Assembly (NCBI GenBank): GCA_035274465.1 | Contig: DATEOF010000074.1 | Coordinates: 1-64,000, forward strand | Direction of reading: 5' to 3' | Length of the DNA: 64,000 bases | Origin: JADGRF01 sp035274465 | GTDB lineage: Bacteria > Myxococcota_A > Polyangia > Polyangiales > JAFGIB01 | In this document: in pieces, positions 49,374 through 58,919 of the stretch | Position numbering within the stretch: the first letter of the stretch is position 1 | How the letters are laid out: each line of letters starts with the position of its first letter | Made by a program: the position numbers and the translations under genes | Notes under the pieces: model-generated | Databases searched by the model: none | What the model was told of the DNA's origin: nothing | The model's input: the letters and a program-made list of their open reading frames with translations, nothing else

Positions 49374-50686
49374 GGACTGAAGGTACCGCACGCTATCAAA
49401 CTCCGGGCGGCACGCTGCTGCTCGTCGAGCAAGAACACGCGCTGCCGCTGGTGCACATCAGCATCATACTGCGCACGGGCGCGGTGCACGATCCGCAAGG
49501 CCTGTCCGGCCTGACGCGCCTCACCGCGCGCATGCTGCGGATGGGCACGCGCAAGCTCGATCAAGCCAGCGTCGACGAGCGCATCGACGCGCTCGGCTCG
49601 CACCTCGGCATCGGTTGCGCCGCCAGCTACGTGCAGATCGGCGGCGCCGTGGTCGCGCACAACCTCGAGCCGTTCTTCGAGCTGGTGTGCGAGCTGATCA
49701 AGCACCCCGCGTTCCGCGCCAACGATCTGTCGCGCGCCAAGCGCGAGACCCAGGCCGAGCTGATGAGCATCTGCGACGACGATCGCGCGCTCGCCGCCCG
49801 GCACTTCCGCGCCTTCACGCTCGGCCAACACCCCTACGGTCGGCCGATCGCCGGCACCTCGGCCAGCATCCAGCGCATCACCTCGCGCGCCGTGCGCGAT
49901 CACTACAAGCGCCACTTCGTGAGCGGCAACGTGATCGTCGGCATGGCCGGCGCGGTCAAGCCCGAGCGCGCGTACGAGCTGGTCGAGAAGTACTTGACCT
50001 TGCCGCGCGGCAAGGCGCCCAAGGATCGCGTGCCGCCGCCGAACCTGCTCGGCAACGGCCGCCGCATCCTGATCGTCGACAAGCCCGAGCGCACGCAGAC
50101 GCAGATCATCATCGGCACGCTCGGCTCGCACGTCAGCGACCCGGACCACACCTCGCTGCAAGTCGCGAACGTGGTGTTCGGCGGGCTGTTCACGGCCCGG
50201 CTCACGCACGAGGTGCGTTCGGTGCGCGGCCTGTCGTACGGCGCCAGCTCCAGCCTCGGCCACGACCGCCAGCGCGAGCTGTGGTCGATGTGGACCTTCC
50301 CCAGCGCCAAGGACGCGAAGGGTTGCATCGACCTGCAACTGCGCCTGTACGACGACTGGATTCAAAAGGGCGTCACGCCCAGCGAGCTGCGCGTGGCCAA
50401 GAACTTCCTGATCAAGAGCCACGCCTTCGAGGTCGACACGGCCCAGAAGCGGCTCGATCAATCCGTGGAGAGCGAGCTCTTCGATCTACCGGCCGACTAC
50501 CACTCGGGCTTCTCGGACCGCGTGGCCCAGGTCACGCGCGACTCCGCCAACGCTGCTCTGCGCAAGCGCCTGTCGCGCCGCGATCAGGCGATCGTGGTGG
50601 TCGCCACGGCGCAGCAGCTACAACCGCAGCTGCGCAAGCTGCCGCGGGTCGCCGAGCTGCGCGTCGTGCCGTTCGACCGCGTCTGA
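49370..50686 (+). CDS. M16 family peptidase, probably inactive partner
   Basis: A 438-residue M16 homologue in which the HxxEH region is replaced by LSGLTRLTARMLRMGT, so zinc cannot be bound. Substrate-binding features of the C-terminal domain remain (VVFGGLFTARLTHEVRSVRGLSYGASSS, which contains the R/Y pair common in beta-type subunits). Active/inactive M16 pairs form heterodimers, and the GTGA overlap with the upstream active gene supports that here. It ends at 50686, directly against the convergent HPt-receiver gene. Confidence 0.92.
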   Translation: MRTEGTARYQTPGGTLLLVEQEHALPLVHISIILRTGAVHDPQGLSGLTRLTARMLRMGTRKLDQASVDERIDALGSHLGIGCAASYVQIGGAVVAHNLEPFFELVCELIKHPAFRANDLSRAKRETQAELMSICDDDRALAARHFRAFTLGQHPYGRPIAGTSASIQRITSRAVRDHYKRHFVSGNVIVGMAGAVKPERAYELVEKYLTLPRGKAPKDRVPPPNLLGNGRRILIVDKPERTQTQIIIGTLGSHVSDPDHTSLQVANVVFGGLFTARLTHEVRSVRGLSYGASSSLGHDRQRELWSMWTFPSAKDAKGCIDLQLRLYDDWIQKGVTPSELRVAKNFLIKSHAFEVDTAQKRLDQSVESELFDLPADYHSGFSDRVAQVTRDSANAALRKRLSRRDQAIVVVATAQQLQPQLRKLPRVAELRVVPFDRV

Positions 50687-51529
50687 TCAGCCGTGCTGCT
50701 TGCGGTGCGCTTCGACGATGCGCGCCACGTCCTTGACCAGCGCGGTCGGGATGAACGGCTTGCGCAACCACGACACCGGGCCCGAAAGCTCGTTCTGCCA
50801 GCGCAGCTCGTCCTGAGTCGCTGCCGACAGGATGATGATCGGCACGGTCTCGGCGTAGCCACCGAGCAAGCGCGCCGCGGCGCAGAATTCCTTGCCGTTC
50901 ATGTCCGGCATCATCGCGTCGGAGATCACCACGTCGAACTCGCGCAAGCGCATGGCATCCAGCGCATCGCGGCCCGCGGTGACGATCGTCGAGTCGAAGC
51001 CGCCGATGTCCGCCAGCGTCAGGCGCAACAGCCGCAGCGTGGTGGGATCGTCGTCCATCGCGAGCACGCGCAACGGTCCGCCGTCTTTGCTCTGGATCTG
51101 CGGCTTCTGGGGCAGCGCTTTCTTCTTGGCAGCCGTTGGCGGCGCCGATACGGGTGGAGCTGCGACAGGTGCCGCTGTGGGCTGCGGCGCGGCGGGCTGC
51201 GACGACGTGCTGCGCTTCCCTACCTCCTCGGCGGCATCGGCTAGCTTCGAGGCCAGCTGACCCAGCAGCGGCGGCGGCGACAAGCTCGCGCGTTGCTCGA
51301 GCTCGGCGGCCATGTCCGTGAGCTCCTTGTACCCATAACTACCCGCGATCCCGCGCAGCTTGTGACCCTCGACCTTGAGCGCTCTGCGCGCGCTCTCGTC
51401 GCCTGCCAGCAGCCGCTGTACCGCTTCGCGCAGAGTGTGTGCACGAGTCAGCAGGCCGGCTTCCATCTTTTGTTTGAGCTCGAGAAAGCGCGCTTCGAAG
51501 GCTTTCTTGCGCTCGTCGTCTTCGGCCAT
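50687..51529 (-). CDS. HPt and receiver domain protein
   Basis: A 280-residue signalling protein. An HPt domain (about 1-105) has H56 in EGHKLRGIAGSYGY. An Ala/Pro-rich linker leads to a receiver domain (about 153-278) with the acidic triplet DDD (159-161), phospho-acceptor D204 in VVISDAMMPDMNG, and K257. HPt domains shuttle phosphate between receivers, so this is a phosphorelay intermediate without its own kinase or output domain. It is divergent from a Ser/Thr kinase-receiver fusion gene, 89 bases apart. Confidence 0.85.
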   Translation of the reverse strand: MAEDDERKKAFEARFLELKQKMEAGLLTRAHTLREAVQRLLAGDESARRALKVEGHKLRGIAGSYGYKELTDMAAELEQRASLSPPPLLGQLASKLADAAEEVGKRSTSSQPAAPQPTAAPVAAPPVSAPPTAAKKKALPQKPQIQSKDGGPLRVLAMDDDPTTLRLLRLTLADIGGFDSTIVTAGRDALDAMRLREFDVVISDAMMPDMNGKEFCAAARLLGGYAETVPIIILSAATQDELRWQNELSGPVSWLRKPFIPTALVKDVARIVEAHRKQHG

Positions 51530-51618
51530 CGTTCCCCGCTATGCTCTGTCCCTGATGGTGCAACACGTTGTAAGCTAGTCGCTACGCCTCACTCGAAGTA
51601 TATGCGAGGCGCTTCGTC

Positions 51619-53070
51619 ATGAGCGTAGACGATCCCGGCAAGAGAACGCGCGCCAGTGCCGAACCGGCTCCCATCAAGTCTATTCGCTCGCCCGCGGCTC
51701 TGGCTCAGACCAAGCACGCATCGAACGGTCCTGAAGCGCATGCACCTACACGCGCCAGCGGTGGGATAGACGACGCCGACGCCGGCGAGCCGCCGAAGTC
51801 GCCCGCGTGGGAAGGCCCGAGCGGCGGCACGCTGATCGGCGACGCCTATCGCGTGGTCGGACCGCTCGGCCAAGGCGGCATGGGTGTGGTGGTTTTGGCG
51901 GTCGACGAGCGACTCGAGCGCGATGTGGCGATCAAGCTCATCCGTCCGGCGTTCACCCGCAATCAGAGCGCGCGCGAGCGCTTCTTGATCGAAGCCCGCG
52001 CCATGGCGCGCGTACGTCACGAGAACGTGGTCGAAATCTTCGCCTTCGGCGAGTTCGACAACACGCCGTACTTCGTCATGGAGTACGTGCCCGGCACCAA
52101 CGTGGCGAATTGGCTGGACGACGGCCTGCTCGAAGATCGCTTGCCCTCGGTCGACGAGGCGCTGGGTTATCTCGATCAGGTGTGCCGCGGCGTGGCGGCC
52201 ATCCACGCCTCGGGCGCGGTGCACGGCGACCTGAAGCCGAGCAACTTGCTGATCGGTCCGGCCTCGCGCGTCGCGGTCGCGGACATGGGCCTGTCGCGCT
52301 TGTTCGATCCGACCGGACGTCTGGGAGATCACCCGATGGCGGGCACTCCCGCCTACATGGCCCCCGAGTTCGCGCGCACCGATCTATCGCGCGAGCTGGT
52401 GCAACGCGGCGACGTCTACGCGCTGGGCGTGATCGCATTCGAGATGCTGAGCGGCCATCAACCGTTCGCGATCGAGACCACCGCGGACATGTTGCTCGCG
52501 CACAGCACCGGCCGCCCTCCGCTGCCGAGTCAGTTTCGGCCCGAGCTGACCACCGCGTTCGACGAAGCGCTGCTCAACTCGCTGCGCTTCGACCCGATCG
52601 ACCGCACGCCCTCGGCGGATGCCTTCCGGCGCGCGCTGCTCGAGGCGCGCGAGACGTTGACCTCGAGCTACAACTCCGTGCGCATCATCGTCGCCGACGA
52701 CGACTCGGACTTTCTGGCGCTGGCGTCGGAAGCGCTGGCGTTCGGCTTTCCCGGCGCGCGCATCGAGACCTGTTCGGACGGCGAAGCGGCGCTGCGGGCC
52801 TGCGATCGCGAGCCAGCGTCACTGGCCGTGATCGATCTCGACATGCCCGGCCTCAACGGCGTCGAGCTGACCGCTGCGTTGCGGGCGAACTACAGCCTGC
52901 CGATCGTGGTCGTGACTGCGTCGGGCGGCGCGCCCGATTGGCACTTGCTGTCCTCGCTCGGCGCGGACGGCTTCCTGGTCAAGCCGATCGATCCGTTCGC
53001 TCTCGTCGCACTGGCGCGCAAGGCGGTCGACGCAAAGAAGAAGCAGAGCCGCAAAGGCTCCAAACGCTGA
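51619..53070 (+). CDS. Serine/threonine kinase fused to a receiver domain
   Basis: A 483-residue soluble fusion. The kinase domain covers about 77-345: glycine loop LGQGGMGVVV, K106 in AIKLI, catalytic loop VHGDLKPSN with D204, DMG in place of DFG at 222-224, and GTPAYMAPE. A receiver follows at 353-475 (acidic DDD at 360-362, D406 in VIDLDMPGLNG, T433, K455). HGD instead of HRD marks a non-RD kinase, which usually does not need activation-loop phosphorylation. The receiver could gate the kinase through a phosphorelay, and the HPt-receiver protein next door is the obvious candidate donor. Confidence 0.88.
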   Translation: MSVDDPGKRTRASAEPAPIKSIRSPAALAQTKHASNGPEAHAPTRASGGIDDADAGEPPKSPAWEGPSGGTLIGDAYRVVGPLGQGGMGVVVLAVDERLERDVAIKLIRPAFTRNQSARERFLIEARAMARVRHENVVEIFAFGEFDNTPYFVMEYVPGTNVANWLDDGLLEDRLPSVDEALGYLDQVCRGVAAIHASGAVHGDLKPSNLLIGPASRVAVADMGLSRLFDPTGRLGDHPMAGTPAYMAPEFARTDLSRELVQRGDVYALGVIAFEMLSGHQPFAIETTADMLLAHSTGRPPLPSQFRPELTTAFDEALLNSLRFDPIDRTPSADAFRRALLEARETLTSSYNSVRIIVADDDSDFLALASEALAFGFPGARIETCSDGEAALRACDREPASLAVIDLDMPGLNGVELTAALRANYSLPIVVVTASGGAPDWHLLSSLGADGFLVKPIDPFALVALARKAVDAKKKQSRKGSKR

Positions 53071-53093
53071 CCGTCTCTCACGGTGTAGTGGAC

Positions 53094-53107
53094 GCGCATA
53101 TATGCGC
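53094..53107. promoter_or_regulatory. Perfect 14-bp palindrome
   Basis: GCGCATATATGCGC lies 24 bases after the kinase-receiver stop and 72 bases before the next start. It could be an operator or the core of a hairpin; no T-tract follows. Confidence 0.35.
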
Positions 53108-53178
53108 TTCCAATCGTGAGATCGGTTCAAGTGTTTCGCGTGGGTTGGGTCCCAATTCGCGACTATCATCAAAGGGTC

Positions 53179-54228
53179 ATGCAGTCGCGTCGTACCACGA
53201 TCATGATCCTGGCCCCGGGCCGCGACGCGATCAGTCTGGATCTGGATGTGTGGCGGCGACGCGTGCTGCCGTTGCTCTGCATGCCTTTGCTACTCGGCTT
53301 CGCGACCCAGCGTAGCTTCGGGGCGGGCGCCGACAAGGAGCTGCCGGCCGTGGCCATGGCCAGCCTGCAGCGGGCAGCGGAGGTGAACCAGCCCGTGGTG
53401 CAGCCGCCCGCCAAGCCGCAGCCGGCCGCCCTGCGCACGCTGATGACTGCGGTTCGCCCGGCCGAGGTGCCGCTCAAGGCCGGGCTGACCCCGGTCGCAG
53501 CCGCGGGCGGCAGCATGCCCGAGCTGAGCGCTGGCAACACGATCAGCGTCAAGAGCATCCTCAAGGCGATCTCGGAGCGGCGCAAGGCCACCAGTGAGGT
53601 CGAGCCGAATGCCGTGCCGATCAACGGCGTGCTTCGCCTGCAGGCCCTGCACCTGGGCGAGACCATCTGCACGCGCCCGTTCGACGACCTCCTGCGTCCC
53701 GACGCCAAGGCGTTCTCCGACATCAACCACCTGATGCGCTGCCGCGTGACGGGCCACGAGATCGACATGGACCCGCGGCTGATCGGCATCCTGGTGCAGC
53801 TCAGCTCGATCTACGGTCGCACGCTGCAGCTGATCTCGGGCCACCGTGTGCCGGGCACCGTCCGCACCAGCGACACCAGCCAACACACGCTGGGACGCGC
53901 CGCCGACATCCGCATCCCGGGCGTGAGCATCAACGAGCTCAAGAAGGTGGCGATCAAGCTCGGCGCCCGCGGCGTCGGCCTGTACCCGGAGAAGGGCTTC
54001 GTGCACGTCGACGTGCGCGAAAAGCGTTACTACTGGGTGTGGACCGCGCGCGGCGGTGAGCAGGCGGACATGGGCTTCACGCCGCGGCGAGCTGCCAAGG
54101 CAGCGGCGGCGGCCAGCGACGACGAGGACGGCGAGCAGTCCGAGGGCGAGGCCGTCGACGCGCACGAACACGACGCGCAGGAGCACGAGACCGCAGCGCC
54201 GCCCGAGCCGAGCGGCGAGTCGCAGTAG
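53179..54228 (+). CDS. M15/DUF882-like (YcbK) peptidase, membrane-anchored
   Basis: A 349-residue protein with one N-terminal membrane helix (about 28-44), a Pro/Ala linker, and a C-terminal zinc peptidase domain of the YcbK/M15 type. The ligands are H236 in TSQHTLGRAAD, D243 in the same motif, and H276 in GFVHVDVR, with SGHRVPGTVRT before them. The family includes D-Ala-D-Ala and murein endopeptidases, so peptidoglycan trimming is likely. The acidic, His/Glu-rich tail (after about 300) is unusual. The ATG at 53179 follows AAAGGG. Confidence 0.85.
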   Translation: MQSRRTTIMILAPGRDAISLDLDVWRRRVLPLLCMPLLLGFATQRSFGAGADKELPAVAMASLQRAAEVNQPVVQPPAKPQPAALRTLMTAVRPAEVPLKAGLTPVAAAGGSMPELSAGNTISVKSILKAISERRKATSEVEPNAVPINGVLRLQALHLGETICTRPFDDLLRPDAKAFSDINHLMRCRVTGHEIDMDPRLIGILVQLSSIYGRTLQLISGHRVPGTVRTSDTSQHTLGRAADIRIPGVSINELKKVAIKLGARGVGLYPEKGFVHVDVREKRYYWVWTARGGEQADMGFTPRRAAKAAAAASDDEDGEQSEGEAVDAHEHDAQEHETAAPPEPSGESQ

Positions 54229-54621
54229 CCTCCTGCAGCCAATAGCTGCGGCAGCCGGTACTGCGGGCCGCGGGTGTGGTTTGCTGTACGCGCACCCGCC
54301 GGTGAAACGTTGCAGTTTGCAATCAGCGCCAAACAGAGGCGGCCGGAAAAACTAGGTCTTTCGCGCGACAATTGAGGCTGATGGGCGCGCGCTGGTCTCG
54401 CGCCATCGCTCACGCATCGCGTCGCGTCCGCGGCCATTTCGAGCCAGATCCCGCCAAACCCCCGCGCCCCCGCTAGACGCCGGGCCGGCTTGGGGATAGC
54501 CCTGCATTCGGATGCGACAGGGCTGCCAGCATTGCGGCCCATGCGACGCATGCGACTCTTCTGCGTGAGCTTTTCATGGACTTCGGGTAGAAGTACACAC
54601 TTTGGGAGCAGAGGTTCACAC
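54229..54621. other. Intergenic region, 393 bases, hairpins and repeat only
   Basis: No convincing gene. It holds a copy of the 15-bp palindrome (54235-54249), a GCGGGTG/CACCCGC stem (54270-54276 and 54293-54299, a possible terminator without T-tract), and a small TTGCA-GTT-TGCAA dyad (54310-54322). The promoter of the metzincin operon should lie here, but I see no clear box. Confidence 0.5.
54235..54249. repeat. Copy of dispersed 15-bp palindrome
   Basis: GCAGCCAATAGCTGC, seven bases after the M15-like gene stop, in non-coding DNA. Confidence 0.45.
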
Positions 54622-57600
54622 ATGCGCCGTCTTCCGTGGCTGTGGTTGGTTCTGGCGTGCACTTGGCCCGCGTGTGGAAGTGACGAAGCACCGATCAATC
54701 AGGTCGGCGTCAACGTGGTCGAGAAAGCGATCTTCCAGGACTCCTGGTACATGTCGCGCACGGTCGTCGACGTCGGCTACGAAGCCTCGGGACTCGGCAC
54801 CTTCCCCGGCGACATCGCGAGCGACCAGGCGATGGACTTCACGGCGCTCCCTCGCATCCGCTGGGTGATCGACGAGAACACGCTGTTCGCGTACCGCGAC
54901 TATCCACTCGTTCAGGGCGGCGACGGTCAATCCAAGGCCGGTAAGGCCGGCGAAGAGGCGGAGGAGCGCGCGAAGAAGTACGCGTCGCCCGTCGCGGCTT
55001 ACAAAATCGAGAAACACTTCGACATCCGACGGAACTACAACCCGAGCACGGGCGAAGAGCGCAACGTCGTCGAAGAGAACGACACGGACCGGCGCTGGTA
55101 CGACCGCAAGTTCATGCGCGTGGATTGGTCCAAGAACCTGCTGCCGGGCTACTTCGGCCAGACGGCGAACCTCTACGAGCTGCTCGGCAACTACACGCGC
55201 GAGCCGACCGATCTGTATATCCAGGACAGCTCACGCTTTCCGAAGTCCTATCGGCCGCAGTTCCATCGCATGTCCTGCACGGGTCGCGATGACAAGGACT
55301 GCCCCGACTACGAGCGCGATCGCGCCGGCGACTACGACAAGGACGAGCTCTATCACATGAGCTTCGTCAGTCAGGAGACGCTATCGCCCGGCCTGGTGCC
55401 CGATCCCGAGACGGGCGAGCCGGTCAACTGGTGCGCGGCCAAGCTGTACAGCGACGCACCGACCTGCAGCAGCATCGTCAGCTACGTGCGCACGAGCTTC
55501 CTGAAGGTCAGTGAGAAGCGTCAGAAGCAGTACGAGCCGGTCAACTACGTGGACGATCGCTTCGAGCGCTTCGGCTACTTCCGGCTGGCGGCTCCCACGG
55601 TCGACCGCTCGAACGGCGATCCGTCGGATCCCAGCTTCGGCATGACCGACTTCCTCAACTACAACGCCAACCGCCACAACATCTGGCAGACCTGGCGCGA
55701 CAAGAACGACAAGCCGATCCCGTACGAAGAGCGCGATGTGCGCCAGATCGTCTGGTACACGACGCCGGAGCTGCCCGCCCACCTGGTGCAGCCGTCGTAC
55801 GACCTGGTGTCGCAGTGGAACGAGTCGTTCATGGCGACGGTCCGGCAGTTGCGGAACCAGAAGCTGCCGCAATACGCCGAGATGGAGTGCCAGAAGGATG
55901 ATCCGGACGGCTACTGCTTCTGCGAGTCGGGCGCTCCAGCGCGCTGCCCCGGCCAGTACGATCCGTTCAAGAAGCCCGACAGCTACCCGTCGGGCACGAC
56001 CGATCCGTACGACTGCTACGTCGAGGTCCCGAAGGAAGCGACCAAGATCGACCTGAACAACCCGGCGCTGAAGGATGCGGACTTCAACGCCTGGTACGGC
56101 GCCAAGTTCGTGGGCGACGAGTGCGTGACCGTGCTGCGCACCAACACCTGCAACCGTGCGAGCCTGGCCGAGGCCGGCGACAAGAAGGGCGAGCTCGAGT
56201 GCCAGGAGCGCGGCGACTTGCGCTTCAAGTTCCTGAGCTACGTCGATCAGCCGGGTACCGGCTTCCTCGGGATCGCCACGCTGCGCGGCGACCCGGTCAC
56301 CGGTGAGATCATCGCCGGCGACGCGAACATCGGCGGCCCGGCGCTCGACTCGTTCCGTACATCCGCGTTGCAGACCTACGACCTGATCGCCGGCAACCTG
56401 AGCGACCTCGAGTTCCAGGTCGGTGAAGACGTGCGCGGCTACTTCGAGAACCTCGGCCGCGTGTCGTTGCCCGCGCGCCCGCGCACCAACTTCACCGCCG
56501 ACCTGCGCTTGCCCGACGCCGCCGCACGGCAAGAGATCGAAAATCGCATGCAGTCGGCGATGACGCGCATCAACAAGCTGCAGGGTCCCGCCGGGCGTCA
56601 GCAGATCTTCGCTGATCGTCTGAAGAAGTTCGTGGGCACCGACCTCGAGCGGCGTTTGGTCGCCGGTCTGGACGAGCAGGCGCCTCAGTCGAGCCTGCCG
56701 GGCGCCGGCCCGAGCTCGCTCACCGAGGCCCAGCTGAACGAACGCTCGCCGCTGCGTAACAGCCTGCAAGATCGGATGGCCAAGCTGCACGACCGCGAGC
56801 TGCGCCTCGGTCGCTCCAACGTGACCATGCCGAACGAGTACGCCGACGACTCGGTGCAGTGGTTCGTCAGCAAGCACGCCGATTGGCCGCGTGCGCGGCT
56901 CGAGTTCGCGCTCAACCGCTTGCTGTACCGCCAGACCGAGCTGCACGAGCTCGGCCACTGCTTCGGCTTGCGCCACGACTTCGGCGCCAGCGCCGACAGC
57001 GAGCACTACCGTCCGGACTACTACGCCATTGCCGACAAGTACCCGCTGCCCGACCCGAGCGACTTCGACAAGGACGGGGGCGGGATGTCCGAGTCCGAGC
57101 AGCGCGCGTACGAGACTGCCTACGCCGACGCGCGCTCCAAGCGCGAGGTGGCGGGCATCGACGGTGCGATGAGCTCGTCGGTCATGGAGTACACGGCGAA
57201 CTGGTATGAGCGCCTGCAACCGCTCGGCCGCTACGATCGCGCGGCGATCGCCTTCGGCTATGGCGACCTGGTCGAGGCCTACGACGGACAGCCGTCGGGC
57301 ACCGCGCCGCGCCAGATGCTGCACTTCTACCAGGGCGGCGAGCTGTGCGAGACCGACGCCGATTGTCCGTACTCTGCGTCGGGCGCGCGCGCCGACAACC
57401 TGATGGACGCCAACATGTCCAGCGGCATCACGCAGCGCTGCGTCCAGAACCCGCGCGTCTCGAGCGCGAAGATGTGCTCCAGCAGCGATGACGACCTGAA
57501 GGCCAGCGCGGACCAGGGCGGCAAGCTCAAGCCGCTGCGCTACCGCTTCTGCACCGATGAGCGCGCGGACAGCACGCTGGCCTGGTGCAACCGCTTCGAC

Positions 57601-58911
57601 GAGGGCGCGAACTACCGCGACATCGTGCGCAACATCGAGGAGTCGTACGACCGCATGTACATCTTCTCGGCGTTCCGCCGCTACCGCGCCAAGTGGAGCG
57701 CCAGCAGCTACGTCGACGCGCTGCTCGGCCGGCGTTTGAACATCCTGCAGACGCTCTACCAGAACCTCGCGTATCAATACGCCAACGACCCGGGCTTCCG
57801 GAAGCAAGAGGGTGCGTTCGGCTTCTACGATCAGTTCCTGGCCACCACCGATATCTTGAACTTCTACGCGCGCATCCTGGCGCAACCGAGCGTGGGTTCG
57901 TACCGCTTCCAGCCTCAGACCTCGACCTACGAGCTGTGGTCGTACACGCAGAACGTGCCCAACACGCAGCTGTCGTTGCCGCTCGGCATCGGGCGCTACT
58001 TCTGGTCGGACTATCAAGCCGGTCTGACGGGCATCGAACGGCTCGAGCGCGTCGGGACCTTCTTCGACAAGGCGCGCGTGATCGAGCTGCTCGCGGAGCG
58101 CGGCACCTCGCCCAACTACACGCGCGACGTGGCGTTCTTCTCTAACTTCTACGACCTGTTCCCGAACGAGATGCAGCAGATCTTCACGGGCATGATCCGC
58201 GGCTATCCGCAGGCGTACATGCCGCGCATCGTGTGCGAGGGCGGCGGGGTGGTCGGCTCATCGGGCTGCGGCAAGCCGCGCCTGGTCTACATGGACTTCT
58301 ACCGCGGCGACTGCAGCAAGAAGGACACCTGCCTGCCCAATCCGGCGGAGACCACGTACGCCAAGCTGCCGGTGGTCGATGGCGGCGGCAGTCTGACGCT
58401 GCAGATCTACGCCGCGCTCTACGGCCTGGCGTACTTCCCGGTCTACTTCGATACCACCTTCCAGAACCAGCTGTTCGTGTGCATCGAAGGCCAGGCTGAC
58501 TGCTTCGAGCCTGCCAAGGAAGCGAAAGAGAACGAAGACTTCGTGCGCTACACCAGCCCGCGCTACCGGCGCACGTTCGTGGCCTTCCAGGTCGAGCCGA
58601 AGGAAGGTGTGGGCGAGCAGACCTCGATCGGCTTTGCGATGGTCAAGGAAGCCTACGAGCTCGACATCGCGCTCAGCGCCCTGCGCAAGATGCAAAACGG
58701 CCCGGAGCCCAACTCGGTCAACAACCTGAGTCCCGACGATCTGATGAAGGTCAAGCAGATCGGCTACACGCTGCCCACCACTCCCACGGACATCGCGAAT
58801 GAGGCGACGCGCGTCAACGGCCGCATCGTCGATCTCGAGTCCTTCCTGAACCAGATGATCGAGATCCAGCGGCAGTCTGGCATCCAGGGCATCTCCTACT
58901 TCGTCAACTGA
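54622..58911 (+). CDS. Giant metzincin-like zinc metalloprotease lipoprotein (first of pair)
   Basis: A 1429-residue lipoprotein (lipobox WPAC, Cys18). The protease site is at 775-785, H-E-L-G-H-C-F-G-L-R-H, a canonical metzincin HExxHxxGxxH, with a Met-turn Met855 in SSVMEY. The long N-terminal part is beta-rich and shares blocks with the next gene (NVVEKAIFQDSWY, IRWVIDENTLFAYRDYPLV, DRRWYDRKFMRVDWSKNLL). A C-terminal region of about 500 residues is of unknown fold. The ATG at 54622 follows AGAGG. The next paralogue starts 8 bases after its stop. Probably a surface protease; the substrate is unknown. Confidence 0.85.
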   Translation: MRRLPWLWLVLACTWPACGSDEAPINQVGVNVVEKAIFQDSWYMSRTVVDVGYEASGLGTFPGDIASDQAMDFTALPRIRWVIDENTLFAYRDYPLVQGGDGQSKAGKAGEEAEERAKKYASPVAAYKIEKHFDIRRNYNPSTGEERNVVEENDTDRRWYDRKFMRVDWSKNLLPGYFGQTANLYELLGNYTREPTDLYIQDSSRFPKSYRPQFHRMSCTGRDDKDCPDYERDRAGDYDKDELYHMSFVSQETLSPGLVPDPETGEPVNWCAAKLYSDAPTCSSIVSYVRTSFLKVSEKRQKQYEPVNYVDDRFERFGYFRLAAPTVDRSNGDPSDPSFGMTDFLNYNANRHNIWQTWRDKNDKPIPYEERDVRQIVWYTTPELPAHLVQPSYDLVSQWNESFMATVRQLRNQKLPQYAEMECQKDDPDGYCFCESGAPARCPGQYDPFKKPDSYPSGTTDPYDCYVEVPKEATKIDLNNPALKDADFNAWYGAKFVGDECVTVLRTNTCNRASLAEAGDKKGELECQERGDLRFKFLSYVDQPGTGFLGIATLRGDPVTGEIIAGDANIGGPALDSFRTSALQTYDLIAGNLSDLEFQVGEDVRGYFENLGRVSLPARPRTNFTADLRLPDAAARQEIENRMQSAMTRINKLQGPAGRQQIFADRLKKFVGTDLERRLVAGLDEQAPQSSLPGAGPSSLTEAQLNERSPLRNSLQDRMAKLHDRELRLGRSNVTMPNEYADDSVQWFVSKHADWPRARLEFALNRLLYRQTELHELGHCFGLRHDFGASADSEHYRPDYYAIADKYPLPDPSDFDKDGGGMSESEQRAYETAYADARSKREVAGIDGAMSSSVMEYTANWYERLQPLGRYDRAAIAFGYGDLVEAYDGQPSGTAPRQMLHFYQGGELCETDADCPYSASGARADNLMDANMSSGITQRCVQNPRVSSAKMCSSSDDDLKASADQGGKLKPLRYRFCTDERADSTLAWCNRFDEGANYRDIVRNIEESYDRMYIFSAFRRYRAKWSASSYVDALLGRRLNILQTLYQNLAYQYANDPGFRKQEGAFGFYDQFLATTDILNFYARILAQPSVGSYRFQPQTSTYELWSYTQNVPNTQLSLPLGIGRYFWSDYQAGLTGIERLERVGTFFDKARVIELLAERGTSPNYTRDVAFFSNFYDLFPNEMQQIFTGMIRGYPQAYMPRIVCEGGGVVGSSGCGKPRLVYMDFYRGDCSKKDTCLPNPAETTYAKLPVVDGGGSLTLQIYAALYGLAYFPVYFDTTFQNQLFVCIEGQADCFEPAKEAKENEDFVRYTSPRYRRTFVAFQVEPKEGVGEQTSIGFAMVKEAYELDIALSALRKMQNGPEPNSVNNLSPDDLMKVKQIGYTLPTTPTDIANEATRVNGRIVDLESFLNQMIEIQRQSGIQGISYFVN

Positions 58912-58919
58912 GGCGCGTC

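Noticed and set aside
54381..54476. 31-codon frame (MGARWSRAIAHASRR...) before the first giant metzincin
   Set aside because: Composition is Arg/Ala/Pro like random high-GC sequence and there is no good ribosome site.
55381..58017. 878-residue minus-strand frame antisense to the first giant metzincin
   Set aside because: Composition mirrors the antisense of high-GC codons, and the plus-strand gene has clear motifs and signal peptide.
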